From: Austwickia sp. TVS 96-490-7B | Lineage (GTDB): Bacteria; Actinomycetota; Actinomycetes; Actinomycetales; Dermatophilaceae | Assembly: GCF_019331795.1 (NCBI RefSeq) | Contig: NZ_JAHPZL010000001.1 | Span: forward strand, 62,001-126,000 | DNA: 64,000 nucleotides | Direction: 5' to 3' | Part shown: piece by piece, positions 15,499-24,809 of the stretch | How the letters are laid out: the number at the start of each line of letters is the position of its first letter | Position numbering within the stretch: the stretch's first letter is position 1 | The notes under the pieces: model-generated | What the model was told of the DNA's origin: nothing | What the model saw: the letters and a program-made list of their open reading frames with translations, nothing else | The model's database searches: none | Made by a program: the position numbers and the translations under genes

Positions 15499-17108
15499 GC
15501 GTTCTTCCCGCCGTACGTCGGGTCGTCGGTGGTCGTGCCTGCTGGTACGGCGGCGGGCAGGGCGTCGTCGAACTGGAGGTTCGCGGGGCGGCGGTGGGTG
15601 TCCAGGACGGTGCACACGGTGTAGACGAGCAATCCGACGGTCATGCCGACCATGATCGGGTAGTTTCCGCCGATGGCCCAGTCCGCAGCAGCTTTCTTCC
15701 CGAAGGCCTCAGCGGCTAAGCCGCTCTCCCCGTAACACATGGTGCCTGCGACGCCGACGGCGCTCAGCGACAGCGACAACATGCCGGCGCGAGGTGAGAC
15801 GGTGCGCAGGAAGAACGCGGCGACGACGGGGACAAAAACACATCCGGAGAGGAACCCGTAAGCCAGGTCGAGTGCTTTGAAGAGGTCTTCGATCACCACG
15901 GCGAGGACGATCACGACCAGGCCGATGGCGAGGGCAATCCCCCGGTTGACCCACACCTCATGGGAGGAGCCATGACGTTCTTGTGCGTCTTGGTTGCGTT
16001 GCACCGCAGAGGAAGTCAACGCTTCCCGATCGTCAGCTGGAGCCGACACGGCGGCGTCACGCTGGCCACGGACCAACCGCAGGTAGAGGTCGTTGTAGAC
16101 GACGGTGGAGCAGGCAAGGATGGTGCCGGACGCCACGGACATTGCGGCGGCCATCGCGGCGGCGAGCAACAGACCGGCCAACCCAGGCGGCAAGAAGGTC
16201 TCCACCCCCACCGCGAAGGTCTGTGGGGGTTTGGCAACGCTCACTCCTGCGGCCAGGACCGCCAAACCAAGGAGCACCGCAGCGAAGCCGTAAATGATCG
16301 AGTAAACGCCGGCGAGGATGGTGCCGGTGCGGGCAATCTTCTCGTTGCGCGCGGTGAACATGCGCTGCCAGATGTCCTGACCGATGACCAAGCCAGGCAC
16401 ATAGAGCAAGATCCAGTAGAGCGTCCCGGAGAAGCCCATCGCCCACGGATCCCAATGCCCTGCCGGCACCTTGTCGATCAGCCCGGACAGCCCACCCACC
16501 TGAGGCGAGGCCAACGCAAAGATCGGGATCAGCAACACGATGCCGAGAGTTTTGATGACGAACTGAACGATGTCGGTCATAGTGACCGCCCACATGCCAC
16601 CCAGGAAGGTGTAGAACACCACGACGCTGCCGCCGACGAGCATGGCGATGCGGCTATCCCAACCAAAAATCTGCGAGAGGATGCTGCCCATCGACACGAC
16701 CTGCACCACAGTCAATGAGACCGTGTAGACGATGGTGAGGATCGCCCCGAGGACGCGAGCACCGGCACCGTAGTTACGTTCAATGACTTCGTTGATTGAC
16801 AGGGCGCGCAGTCGGGACAGTTTGGAACTGATGAGGACGCCCAGCAGGATCAAGCCGAGGCCGAGACTGCCACCGACCCACAAACCTGCGACTCCGACAG
16901 TCAATCCCTTCTGCGCGCCACCAACAGTGACCGCCCCGCCGACTGCCATAGCCGCCATGCAGCCGAAGAACAGTGGGAAACCAAGTCGTCGTCCCGCGAG
17001 GAGATAGTCGTCGCGCTCGCGGGCAAACCGGGTCGAGCCGAATCCAATGGCAATCATGACCAGGACGTAGCCTGCGATCACCGCATAGTCCAGGGGCGAC
17101 AGCGTCAT
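15495..17108 (-). CDS. Sodium:solute symporter (SSS family)
   Basis: A 537-aa integral membrane protein with about 13 predicted helices, starting with LDYAVIAGYVLVMIAIGFG and the cytoplasmic loop ERDDYLLAGRRLGFPLFF, typical of the SSS fold (proline, pantothenate and related symporters). The stretch VYTFLGGMWAVTMTDIVQF, here read as FYTFLGGMWAVTMTD, is the conserved helix-6/7 signature. The ATG at 17108 follows AGGAG at suitable spacing. The stop overlaps the start of a PLP aminotransferase, pointing to an amino acid or amino-acid-like substrate. The residues between helices near 360-400 are long and charged. Confidence 0.88.
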   Translation of the reverse strand: MTLSPLDYAVIAGYVLVMIAIGFGSTRFARERDDYLLAGRRLGFPLFFGCMAAMAVGGAVTVGGAQKGLTVGVAGLWVGGSLGLGLILLGVLISSKLSRLRALSINEVIERNYGAGARVLGAILTIVYTVSLTVVQVVSMGSILSQIFGWDSRIAMLVGGSVVVFYTFLGGMWAVTMTDIVQFVIKTLGIVLLIPIFALASPQVGGLSGLIDKVPAGHWDPWAMGFSGTLYWILLYVPGLVIGQDIWQRMFTARNEKIARTGTILAGVYSIIYGFAAVLLGLAVLAAGVSVAKPPQTFAVGVETFLPPGLAGLLLAAAMAAAMSVASGTILACSTVVYNDLYLRLVRGQRDAAVSAPADDREALTSSAVQRNQDAQERHGSSHEVWVNRGIALAIGLVVIVLAVVIEDLFKALDLAYGFLSGCVFVPVVAAFFLRTVSPRAGMLSLSLSAVGVAGTMCYGESGLAAEAFGKKAAADWAIGGNYPIMVGMTVGLLVYTVCTVLDTHRRPANLQFDDALPAAVPAGTTTDDPTYGGKNA

Positions 17109-17445
17109 GCCCGCTCCTACCAACCGTGACTGCCGGTGTGCTGTGGCCCGTGAGGGAGAGCTATCGCTGCTCGGCGAGAGGCGACGGCACGTGGCGGTCC
17201 TTCTGGGCGTGGCTGTGGGTGAGCCACGGCCATCGGCTGCGGCGATGGCGGGCCCATCGTTGCATACTTATCGATGCTCGTGAGAACTCATTCATTAATG
17301 ATTCCCACTCCCCGACGACATGACCTTGCCACAGCTCGCCGTCACAGGCACCACAGATGTGACCAGATAGACAGCGGCGTAACGTGACTGCACACCACCG
17401 CAGACTCAGCGACGGAGCAGACCGCGGCACGAGGAGCAGCGCAAC
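17109..17445. promoter_or_regulatory. Divergent intergenic region between symporter and galK
   Basis: A 337-bp region must hold both promoters. An AT-rich patch around 17285-17305 contains the perfect palindrome TCATTAATGA (17292-17301), a candidate operator. I see no riboswitch-like structure. Confidence 0.4.
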
Positions 17446-18729
17446 GTGATCCATAACACATCATCTCGGTGCATCCCACTCGCTTCAGGAGAGGATCTGA
17501 CGTGGCTGACCGCATGGTCAGATGAGGAAGGGGCACACCGCGCACGCCACTTGCTGCGGGACACCTACGACGTCGCCGCTGACGGCGTCTGGGCCGCCCC
17601 CGGGCGAGTCAACCTCATCGGAGAACACGTCGACTACAACGCCGGACTCTGCCTCCCCCTCGCGCTACCACACCGCGCCTTCCTCGCTCTACGCGCTCGC
17701 GACGACCACGTCGTACGCCTCGTCACTGACCTCAACCAGCCCCCCTGGGAAGGAACCCTGGACCAGATTCGCCCCGGCGGAGTCACCGGATGGGTGGCCT
17801 ACGTCGCTGGTCCCGCCTGGGCCCTAGCTGACTCCAGCCACGACCGACGTACCGGCTTCGACGCCGCTCTCGTGTCATGCGTCCCCCTCGGTGCGGGCCT
17901 GTCCTCTTCCGCGGCCGTGGCCTGCGTCACCGCTATTGCTCTCGACGAGACATGGGGCCTGGGGCTCAGCAACGACGACTCGGGGCGGGCCCAGCTCGCC
18001 GATGCCTGCGTCCGCGCCGAAAACCATGTTGCGGGGGCACCCACCGGCGGCATGGACCAATCAGCATCGCTGCGCTGCACCTCAGATCACGGCCTACTCC
18101 TGGACTGCCAGGATGCCAGCGGACAGCAGGTCCCCCTCGCGTTGGCCGCTGCGGGGCTTGCCTTACTCGTCATCGACACCCGCGCCCCCCACGCCCTCAC
18201 TGACGGCCATTACGGACGTCGCCGCGCCGACTGCGAAGCCGCGGCCGTCGACCTCGGCGTCGCCTCCCTACGCGAGATCGCTGATCGCCTCCCTCCTGAT
18301 CGCACCTCCCCCGATCAAGATCAGCCCCTGATAGATGTCCTCGCCCATATCGACGACCCCACTCGCCGCCGACGGGTCCGACATGTCCTCACCGAGATCG
18401 CCCGCGTCCGCCACGCTGCCGCCCAACTAGCCACCGATGATTGGGTCGGACTGGGACACACCCTCAACGCCTCCCACGATTCGCTGCGCGATGACTACGA
18501 GGTGACCTGTCGCGAACTCGACCTAGCCGTCGACACCGCCCGCGCCGCAGGGGCCCTGGGCGCCAGGATGACCGGCGGTGGTTTCGGTGGATCCGCAATT
18601 GCCCTGGTCAACCAGGACAGGGTCGACCAGGTCTCCCGAGCAGTAGCCGACGCTTTTGCTGCCCACCAGCTCATCCCACCAGCTTTCCTGCTCGCTCAAG
18701 CCGCCGCCGGAGCCGGACGCATGAGGTGA
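17446..18729 (+). CDS. galK: Galactokinase
   Basis: A 427-aa GHMP-family kinase that phosphorylates galactose to galactose-1-phosphate (Leloir pathway, cytosol). It has the galactokinase signature GRVNLIGEHVDYN near residue 53, the ATP-binding loop PLGAGLSSSAAV near 147, the catalytic-region MDQSASL, and the C-terminal GARMTGGGFGGSAIAL. The GTG start at 17446 is preceded by GAGGAG. No galT or galE is adjacent. Together with the secreted alpha-galactosidase it supports use of alpha-galactosides. Confidence 0.93.
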   Translation: MIHNTSSRCIPLASGEDLTWLTAWSDEEGAHRARHLLRDTYDVAADGVWAAPGRVNLIGEHVDYNAGLCLPLALPHRAFLALRARDDHVVRLVTDLNQPPWEGTLDQIRPGGVTGWVAYVAGPAWALADSSHDRRTGFDAALVSCVPLGAGLSSSAAVACVTAIALDETWGLGLSNDDSGRAQLADACVRAENHVAGAPTGGMDQSASLRCTSDHGLLLDCQDASGQQVPLALAAAGLALLVIDTRAPHALTDGHYGRRRADCEAAAVDLGVASLREIADRLPPDRTSPDQDQPLIDVLAHIDDPTRRRRVRHVLTEIARVRHAAAQLATDDWVGLGHTLNASHDSLRDDYEVTCRELDLAVDTARAAGALGARMTGGGFGGSAIALVNQDRVDQVSRAVADAFAAHQLIPPAFLLAQAAAGAGRMR

Positions 18730-18732
18730 CCT

Positions 18733-18763
18733 GCTCGGGTCGTCACCCCGTGACGACCCGAGC
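18733..18763. terminator. Bidirectional terminator between galK and the MaoC gene
   Basis: GCTCGGGTCGTCAC (18733-18746) and GTGACGACCCGAGC (18750-18763) form a perfect 14-bp stem with a 3-nt loop right after the galK stop. The stop codon of the convergent MaoC gene lies in the stem. There is no T tract, as often in GC-rich actinobacteria. Confidence 0.7.
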
Positions 18764-19210
18764 CAACACTCTCGCCACCACCACCGGCCGCTCTGTCGCC
18801 GAACACCAGGTCTGCTGATCCATCGCCACTTGAAAGCCACCGGCGACCGGAGTCACCGCATCCACCGTCATCGTCATCCGCACCCGCGAACCCACCGGCG
18901 CCGACGCTGGGAAACGCACCCGGTCATATCCATAATTCAGGACGTGACCTAAGCCACTCAGACGCAACAGATCTGCTGAAAACATCGGACCCAGCGACAA
19001 CAGGAAAAGCCCATGCGCGATCGTGCCACCCCACGGGCTATCCACGGCCCGCCGGACGTCCACATGGATCCACTGCCGATCCTCACTGGCCTCCGCAAAC
19101 GCCCCCACCCGCTCTTGAGTGAGGTCAAACCACTCACCCGGGCCCATTTCTACCCCGGCCAGGGCTGCTAACTCCTCCCCCGTTTCCGGACACCACACCT
19201 GAGGCACCAT
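18743..19210 (-). CDS. MaoC-like hot-dog dehydratase
   Basis: A 155-aa hot-dog fold protein of the (R)-specific enoyl-CoA hydratase type. The active-site region SEDRQWIHVD provides Asp44 and His49, followed by GGTIAHGLFLLSL. It has the usual single-domain length. The ATG at 19210 has GGGAG upstream; the frame extends one TTG codon earlier. The gene is divergent from an adjacent FabG-like reductase, 58 bp apart, so the two likely act together in a hydroxyacyl-CoA/ACP conversion such as fatty acid or polyhydroxyalkanoate metabolism. Confidence 0.87.
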   Translation of the reverse strand: MVPQVWCPETGEELAALAGVEMGPGEWFDLTQERVGAFAEASEDRQWIHVDVRRAVDSPWGGTIAHGLFLLSLGPMFSADLLRLSGLGHVLNYGYDRVRFPASAPVGSRVRMTMTVDAVTPVAGGFQVAMDQQTWCSATERPVVVARVLARVVTG

Positions 19211-19268
19211 CAATAGCTCCCTCTCTCGCTAGGGTGACCATGCCACAGCCAGCTCCAAGGAGACCCCC

Positions 19269-20027
19269 GTGAACACTCCCCCCAGGACCGCGATCGTCAC
19301 CGGAGCCGCCCAAGGCATCGGCGCCGCCATCGCCATCCGACTCGCCGCGCAGGGACGCGCCGTGGCAGTCCTCGACCGACGCGGCGAGGACTGCGCTGCC
19401 ACTGTTGACACCATCCGAGCCGCCGGCGGACAAGCCGTCGCCATCGCCGCCGATGTCACCGACCCCTCCGCCGTCGCGGCCGCCGTCGACCAGACCATCC
19501 AACTCCTCAGCGCCCCCACCATCCTGGTCAACAACGCCGGAATCGTCCGAGACGCGCTGATCCACACCATGGACCTCACCGACTGGGATGACGTCATCGC
19601 CGTGCATCTACGTGGCGCTTTCCTCATGACGCGCGCCGTGCAACGTCATATGGTGGACGCCCGCTTCGGCCGGATCGTCACCCTGTCCTCAACCTCCGCG
19701 CTCGGCAACCGCGGCCAACTCAACTACGCCACCGCCAAAGCTGGCCTGCAAGGCTTCACCAAAACCGCTGCCTTAGAACTCGGCCGCTTCGGAATCACCG
19801 CCAACGCCATCGCCCCCGGCTTCATCGCCACCGACATGACCCGACAGACTGCACAACGTCTCGGGCTCACCTTCGACGAATTCACCGCCCAAGCTGCCTC
19901 AGCCATCCCGGTCGGACGGGTCGGCACCCCCGACGACATCGCTGCCCTCGCGGCATATCTCACCGGCGAGGAATCAGGATTCGTTTCCGGGCAAGTCATC
20001 TACGCCGCAGGTGGCCCAAAAAGCTGA
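19269..20027 (+). CDS. 3-Oxoacyl-ACP reductase-like short-chain dehydrogenase
   Basis: A 252-aa NAD(P)-dependent SDR. The Rossmann motif is TGAAQGIG (11-18), NNAG is at 88-91, the catalytic residues are Ser140, Tyr153 and Lys157 (YATAK), and the APGFIATDM segment follows. The C-terminal GFVSGQVIYAAGG matches the FabG group. GTG 19269 follows AAGGAG. Pairing with the divergent MaoC hydratase suggests a 3-ketoacyl/3-hydroxyacyl reductase role; the true substrate could differ because SDRs are diverse. Confidence 0.87.
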   Translation: MNTPPRTAIVTGAAQGIGAAIAIRLAAQGRAVAVLDRRGEDCAATVDTIRAAGGQAVAIAADVTDPSAVAAAVDQTIQLLSAPTILVNNAGIVRDALIHTMDLTDWDDVIAVHLRGAFLMTRAVQRHMVDARFGRIVTLSSTSALGNRGQLNYATAKAGLQGFTKTAALELGRFGITANAIAPGFIATDMTRQTAQRLGLTFDEFTAQAASAIPVGRVGTPDDIAALAAYLTGEESGFVSGQVIYAAGGPKS

Positions 20028-20053
20028 CACCACGGCTGAGCCCCACCGTCCGC

Positions 20054-20722
20054 TTAAGGCTGAGAATCAAGCTGCGGCATCACCGTCGGATCTCCCGCAC
20101 CGGGATCATCCAGATGTGCCCCGCCCAACGGCTCAGCACACCACCCCGTCATCTCCCACCCACCGCGAGGATCACCCTCCAACACCACCATCCCGGTGTT
20201 GCTCAACCAGTGCGGCGCGACGACATCGAACGAAATGTTGTCCGCACGGGCTGCGGCGTACGTGCGGATCATCGCCCCATGCGAAAAGATCACCGCCGTA
20301 CGGTGACCGGCAGCAGCGATCTCCTGCACCACCTCATCACAACGGGAGATGACCTGTGTCATGTTCTCGCCGCCCGGCACCGCCCGAGAAGGATCCTGCT
20401 GCCACGAAAAGACCGCGTCGACATACGCTCGAATCGCCTCCTCGTCATGACGCATCTCGTAGATCCCGGCCGCGATCTCCGCCAAACCAGCACGTACCTG
20501 CACCTCCAGACCCCGCTGCGCAGCCAACGGAGCCGCCGTCTGCTGAGTCCGCACCAACGCCGACGCATAAATCGCATCAATGGGTTCGTCGGCGAGTGCT
20601 GCTGGGATTGCGGCTGCCTGTTGCCGACCCATGTCGGTCAGGTCAGCGCCGGGAAAAGCAGTGTCCAACGCGTGGATCACGTTGGAGGAGGTTTGGCCAT
20701 GTCGGATGAGGAGCAAGCGCAT
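20054..20722 (-). CDS. Histidine phosphatase family protein
   Basis: A 222-aa phosphoglycerate mutase-like phosphatase. The catalytic RHG is in LLLIRHGQTSSN at the start. Further motifs are ASALVRTQQTAAPLA and the second catalytic His in VIFSHGAMIRTYAA. I place the start at the ATG at 20722 because GAGG lies 9 bases upstream; an in-frame ATG at 20731 and an open frame to 20761 exist. It may dephosphorylate a sugar phosphate, nucleotide or cofactor precursor. The gene begins 35 bp beyond the stop of the APC permease gene. Confidence 0.88.
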   Translation of the reverse strand: MRLLLIRHGQTSSNVIHALDTAFPGADLTDMGRQQAAAIPAALADEPIDAIYASALVRTQQTAAPLAAQRGLEVQVRAGLAEIAAGIYEMRHDEEAIRAYVDAVFSWQQDPSRAVPGGENMTQVISRCDEVVQEIAAAGHRTAVIFSHGAMIRTYAAARADNISFDVVAPHWLSNTGMVVLEGDPRGGWEMTGWCAEPLGGAHLDDPGAGDPTVMPQLDSQP

Positions 20723-20757
20723 GAGGCTCATCCTCGCACCGGCGAGTGCGGCCACGG

Positions 20758-23187
20758 TCACCGAGGCAGCAAGGTGTAGAGCGGATTAGCTAACGACAGG
20801 TGACCGTGGGTCCGACCCACCGCGCCTTCAGCCATCAGCGCCACCCCCGGTTCGATTCCGATGATCTCCCGGCGGCCATAAAACACCAGTTCGATCCCAC
20901 CCGTCTGGTCGACCAACTCCACCATCAGCGAAGCATGTCCCGCGATCGGAGAGACCTGCACTGACCGGACCCGACCGCACACCCGGACTCGATCCCGGCG
21001 AGTGATCTGCCCAATCCAGGTAGCCCCCGGATGCGGGTGCTCCGGCAGGTCCTGGGCGGCGAGATCCGCACCGACCGGACGTGGCGGCGAAGGAACCGAA
21101 CTCCCCACCGGAGTGGTCACCGCCAACGCTTCGTCCAGCGCCGCGGTGGCAGACATGGTGGCGGAGACCCCAGCAGCAGCAACTGAGCGAGCGTGCCGCA
21201 ACGGACCACGTACGTCGAACGGCACGATCGTGGCAACGGCGCCTGGCACTGACGACAACGCTGCCGAGATCTTGTCAGCGGTGTGATCGTGCAACACCCG
21301 ACCCATCAGCCCATAACTTCGCCGAGGCAGGATGACTGTCACCTGCGCGCCACTGCGTTCGTCAGCGATCCGGGCTACCAACTCCACCACAGAGCGCTCC
21401 AGTCGACGATCCGGGCATTCCACCAGATGCAAAGGCACCGTCCCAGTGGCATCGGCCGCCCACGCTGCGTGCAGCCGCCGCGCCTGCGCCATATCCAGAA
21501 CCACGTGCACCGCCCGGATCTCGTCGGCACGCAACGACTTGGCGTAGGACAGCGCTCGCAGCGCAGCAAGATCGACCGTATCGACCAGGACCACGATGGT
21601 GCTCCGGCTGGCCCGGGGTGCGACAGCCTGCTCTGGGACTGCTTCCAGCAGGCGTGCCTCGGCGACGTACACCCGTCGAAGACGCAGCAGCACCGGCACC
21701 AGGACGGCAAACATGACGACCACCAGCCAGGCGCCTTCAGTGAACTTCGTGACCGCGAAGATCACCACCACCAGCGCTGCTACGCATCCCACGGCGAAGT
21801 CCAGGACACCTTTAGTGTGCCGATTCCGGTCAGAACGGTCAGCGTGCTGACCGAGGAAATGTTTGGCCATGCCAAATCCAGCGAGGGTGAACCCAGTGAA
21901 CACCCCGATCGCGTAAAAAGCGACGAGTTTGTCGACGTGAGCGCCGGTCCCGATCAGCAAGATCAACGCGACAACGGCGAGGACGACAATGCCATTGGAA
22001 AAGGCCAGTCGGTGTCCCCGCTTGGTCAACCAGCGCGGCAGGAAACCGTCCTGTGCGACGAAATTTGCCAGGAAAGGGAATCCGTTGAACGGGGTGTTTG
22101 CCCCCGTGTAGAGGATGAGACAGGTCGCAGCCTGCACGATGTAAAAACCAAGATGGCCCCAAGTGCTATCCCCCAACGCTGCTCGCGTGACCTGAGAGAT
22201 GACGGTGGGATTGCCATCGGTGTAGGGAACGGCGTGGGTGACATGCGCGAGCCAAGACACCCCCAGCACCAGCGATCCGAGGAGCAGGCTCATCACCACC
22301 AGCGTGCGCCGGGCATTGGGGCCGACCGGGGTGCGAAATGCACTGACACCGTTGCTGATCGCTTCAAGACCGGTGAGGGAAGACCCACCATTAGCAAATG
22401 CCTTCAACAGGATGTAGACCGCACCGATGGTCAGCAAGCCACTGCCAGAGCCCACGGGGTAGGCGCCATGCGCTGTGGTCGGGTCATAGGTGGGGAGATT
22501 CCCCGTGAGTTCCTTGACGATCCCCGTGACAATGACCACGCCCATGGATGCCACGAAGAAATATGTCGGAAATGCAAACGCCCGCCCCGCTTCTCGCAGT
22601 CCGCGAAGATTGCCATAGAAAAGGATGAGGACCACCCCGACAGTGATCTCCAGTTTGTATCCGTCTAAAGCAGGAATCGCTGAGACCACTGCATCCGTGC
22701 CCGCCGCAGACTGGACAGCGACAGTGACGATGTAGTCGAGCATCAAGGCGACTGCGGCAACCTGCGCGACCAGCGGTCCGAAGTTTTCCCGAGCCACCAC
22801 GTAGCTCCCACCAGCCTGGGTGTAAAGCATCACCACTTGGCGGTAACACAGCGTGACCAAGGTGAGGATGAGCAGGATGACCGCGGTCATCGGCATCAGG
22901 ATGTCGTATGACGCCAAACCAAACAAGGGCAGCAGGACCAGCAAGATCTCTTCAGTGCCATACGCCGAGGAACTGATGCAGTCGCTGGAGAGCACCCCCA
23001 GGGCCAGGGTGTTGGAGAGCTTTTCGTGCGCGGCTTCGTCGTTGGTCAACGGTCGACCCAACAGTCGCCTTTTGGCGCGGTAAGAGAGACGTTCCGGCAA
23101 GGACGTCGTCACGCTCAGTGGACGAGCAGCGACAGCAGGTACGTCGTGGCGTCGTACCTCATTTTCAGCCGTAGATTGTTCAGGCAC
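20758..23187 (-). CDS. APC-family permease (KimA/YdaO-like) with USP-like and OB-fold C-terminal domains
   Basis: An 809-aa protein. Residues 50-510 hold about 12 membrane helices of the amino acid/polyamine/organocation fold, with LSSDCISSSAYGTEE early on, as in KimA-type potassium importers. Residues 525-665 form a cytosolic alpha/beta domain like universal stress proteins (STIVVLVDTVDLAALRALSY). Residues 735-805 look like an OB-fold (VRVCGRVRSVQVSP to HLSLANPLYTLL). In related actinobacteria as I recall them, the OB-fold protein is a separate gene beside the permease, so this is a fusion. Transport of potassium or an amino acid is likely, with regulation by the cytosolic part. Confidence 0.8.
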   Translation of the reverse strand: MPEQSTAENEVRRHDVPAVAARPLSVTTSLPERLSYRAKRRLLGRPLTNDEAAHEKLSNTLALGVLSSDCISSSAYGTEEILLVLLPLFGLASYDILMPMTAVILLILTLVTLCYRQVVMLYTQAGGSYVVARENFGPLVAQVAAVALMLDYIVTVAVQSAAGTDAVVSAIPALDGYKLEITVGVVLILFYGNLRGLREAGRAFAFPTYFFVASMGVVIVTGIVKELTGNLPTYDPTTAHGAYPVGSGSGLLTIGAVYILLKAFANGGSSLTGLEAISNGVSAFRTPVGPNARRTLVVMSLLLGSLVLGVSWLAHVTHAVPYTDGNPTVISQVTRAALGDSTWGHLGFYIVQAATCLILYTGANTPFNGFPFLANFVAQDGFLPRWLTKRGHRLAFSNGIVVLAVVALILLIGTGAHVDKLVAFYAIGVFTGFTLAGFGMAKHFLGQHADRSDRNRHTKGVLDFAVGCVAALVVVIFAVTKFTEGAWLVVVMFAVLVPVLLRLRRVYVAEARLLEAVPEQAVAPRASRSTIVVLVDTVDLAALRALSYAKSLRADEIRAVHVVLDMAQARRLHAAWAADATGTVPLHLVECPDRRLERSVVELVARIADERSGAQVTVILPRRSYGLMGRVLHDHTADKISAALSSVPGAVATIVPFDVRGPLRHARSVAAAGVSATMSATAALDEALAVTTPVGSSVPSPPRPVGADLAAQDLPEHPHPGATWIGQITRRDRVRVCGRVRSVQVSPIAGHASLMVELVDQTGGIELVFYGRREIIGIEPGVALMAEGAVGRTHGHLSLANPLYTLLPR

Positions 23188-23269
23188 GTACGCCGATGCT
23201 ACGCCTGCAAGTTAGCGTTGTGGAGGCGGGGCGCACCTCTCTCTGGACGCCCCGGACACCGCCGTACGA

Positions 23270-24643
23270 TCAGCATTCGATGACGTTGACGGCAAGCCCT
23301 CCACGAGCGGTTTCCTTATATTTTTCCTGCATATCCCGACCGGTGTCGCGCATCGTAGCGACGACTTTGTCGAGGCTGACCACGTGGGTGCCGTCACCTC
23401 GCAGCGCGGCGCGAGCGGCAGCGATGGCCTTCACCGAGGCGATCGCATTGCGTTCGATGCAGGGAATCTGCACGAGCCCTCCGACAGGGTCACAGGTCAG
23501 TCCAAGGTTGTGTTCCATTCCGATCTCAGCGGCGTTTTCGATTTGCGCAGCGGTGCCACCGAGCACGGCCGCAAATCCTGCTGCCGCCATCGAACAGGCC
23601 GACCCGACCTCACCTTGGCAACCAACCTCAGCCCCAGAAATTGACGCGTTGATCTTGTAGATCATGCCTACTGCGCCAGCAACCAGCAGGAAGCGCATCA
23701 CTCCTTCGTCGTCGGCGCCACGGACGAAATGCGTGTAATAGTGCAAGACCGCCGGGATGATGCCAGCAGCGCCGTTAGTGGGGGCCGTGACGACCCGACC
23801 GCCGGCGGCGTTTTCTTCGTTGACCGCTAACGCCCACAGCGTCACCCAGTCCATGCCGCGCATGGGGTCGTCGGAGCCTTCTTCCAGGCGGAGTCGCAAC
23901 GCCAGTTCAGGGGCGCGGCGCCGGACCCGCAACCCACCGGGGAGGATGCCTTCGGTGCGGATGCCGTTGGCGACGCAGTCCTGCATCACCTGCCAGATCC
24001 GCATCAGCCCGTCACGGATGTCGGTGTCGCTGCGCCAGCATCGTTCGTTTTCCCACACCATTCGGGAGATAGACAGTCCTGTTTCGGCTTCCCGGGCGAG
24101 CATCTGCGCGCCAGTGGTGAAGGGGTGCGGCACGGGGGTGTCGTCTTCGACGAGTTTTTCGTGCCCGTAGGCGCGGCCGTCGACCACGAAGCCGCCACCG
24201 ATGGAGTAGTACGTCCGGTCGGTGAGGGTGTTGCCTGCGTCGTCGTACGCGGTGAAAGTCACCCCGTTGGGGTGGGCTGGCAACGTCGTCAACGGGTGAA
24301 GCACCAGATCGGCTTCGGGATCAAAGTCGATGGTGCGGCGCCCATAAAGCGAGAGTCGCCGTTCGGCACGTACTGCCGCGACGTGCTCGGCGACAGCTCT
24401 CGGATCGACGTCTTCGGGGATCTGGCCGAGCAGGCCGAGAATGACGGCGGTGTCGGTGCCGTGACCGCGTGCGGTGGCTGCGAGGCTGCCATACAGATCA
24501 ACTTGGACCCGAGCGACCCTGGACATTCGGTCATCCTTGTCCAAGGCGGTGAAGAACGTCCCGGCCGCTCGCATCGGCCCCACGGTGTGTGAGCTGGAGG
24601 GTCCGATGCCGACGGAGAACAGGTCAAAGACGCTCAGCGCCAT
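23270..24643 (-). CDS. sdaA: L-serine ammonia-lyase, iron-sulfur type, single chain
   Basis: A 457-aa enzyme deaminating serine to pyruvate via a labile 4Fe-4S cluster. The N-terminal beta domain starts [21 protein letters not shown] and the alpha domain follows from about residue 180. Cluster cysteines fit the conserved positions in [18 protein letters not shown] and [19 protein letters not shown]. The ATG at 24643 starts the family's usual sequence; the frame reaches back to 24676. It lies upstream of glyA on the same strand order, so both serine-consuming enzymes are neighbours. Confidence 0.94.
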   Translation of the reverse strand: MALSVFDLFSVGIGPSSSHTVGPMRAAGTFFTALDKDDRMSRVARVQVDLYGSLAATARGHGTDTAVILGLLGQIPEDVDPRAVAEHVAAVRAERRLSLYGRRTIDFDPEADLVLHPLTTLPAHPNGVTFTAYDDAGNTLTDRTYYSIGGGFVVDGRAYGHEKLVEDDTPVPHPFTTGAQMLAREAETGLSISRMVWENERCWRSDTDIRDGLMRIWQVMQDCVANGIRTEGILPGGLRVRRRAPELALRLRLEEGSDDPMRGMDWVTLWALAVNEENAAGGRVVTAPTNGAAGIIPAVLHYYTHFVRGADDEGVMRFLLVAGAVGMIYKINASISGAEVGCQGEVGSACSMAAAGFAAVLGGTAAQIENAAEIGMEHNLGLTCDPVGGLVQIPCIERNAIASVKAIAAARAALRGDGTHVVSLDKVVATMRDTGRDMQEKYKETARGGLAVNVIEC

Positions 24644-24809
24644 GGTGCGGGAATCTTTCTGCCAGGCGGCCCGCACGGGGGCCGAGGGTCGACCGGTCAG
24701 TCAGGACCGGGTGGATGCCCCGCCCCGGATGACGTCAGGGGCGGGTTCACAGGGGGTACGTCGTAGCTGTTCCGGATTTTCGGCGCAGCTCTGCACGCAG
24801 TTTCTCAGC

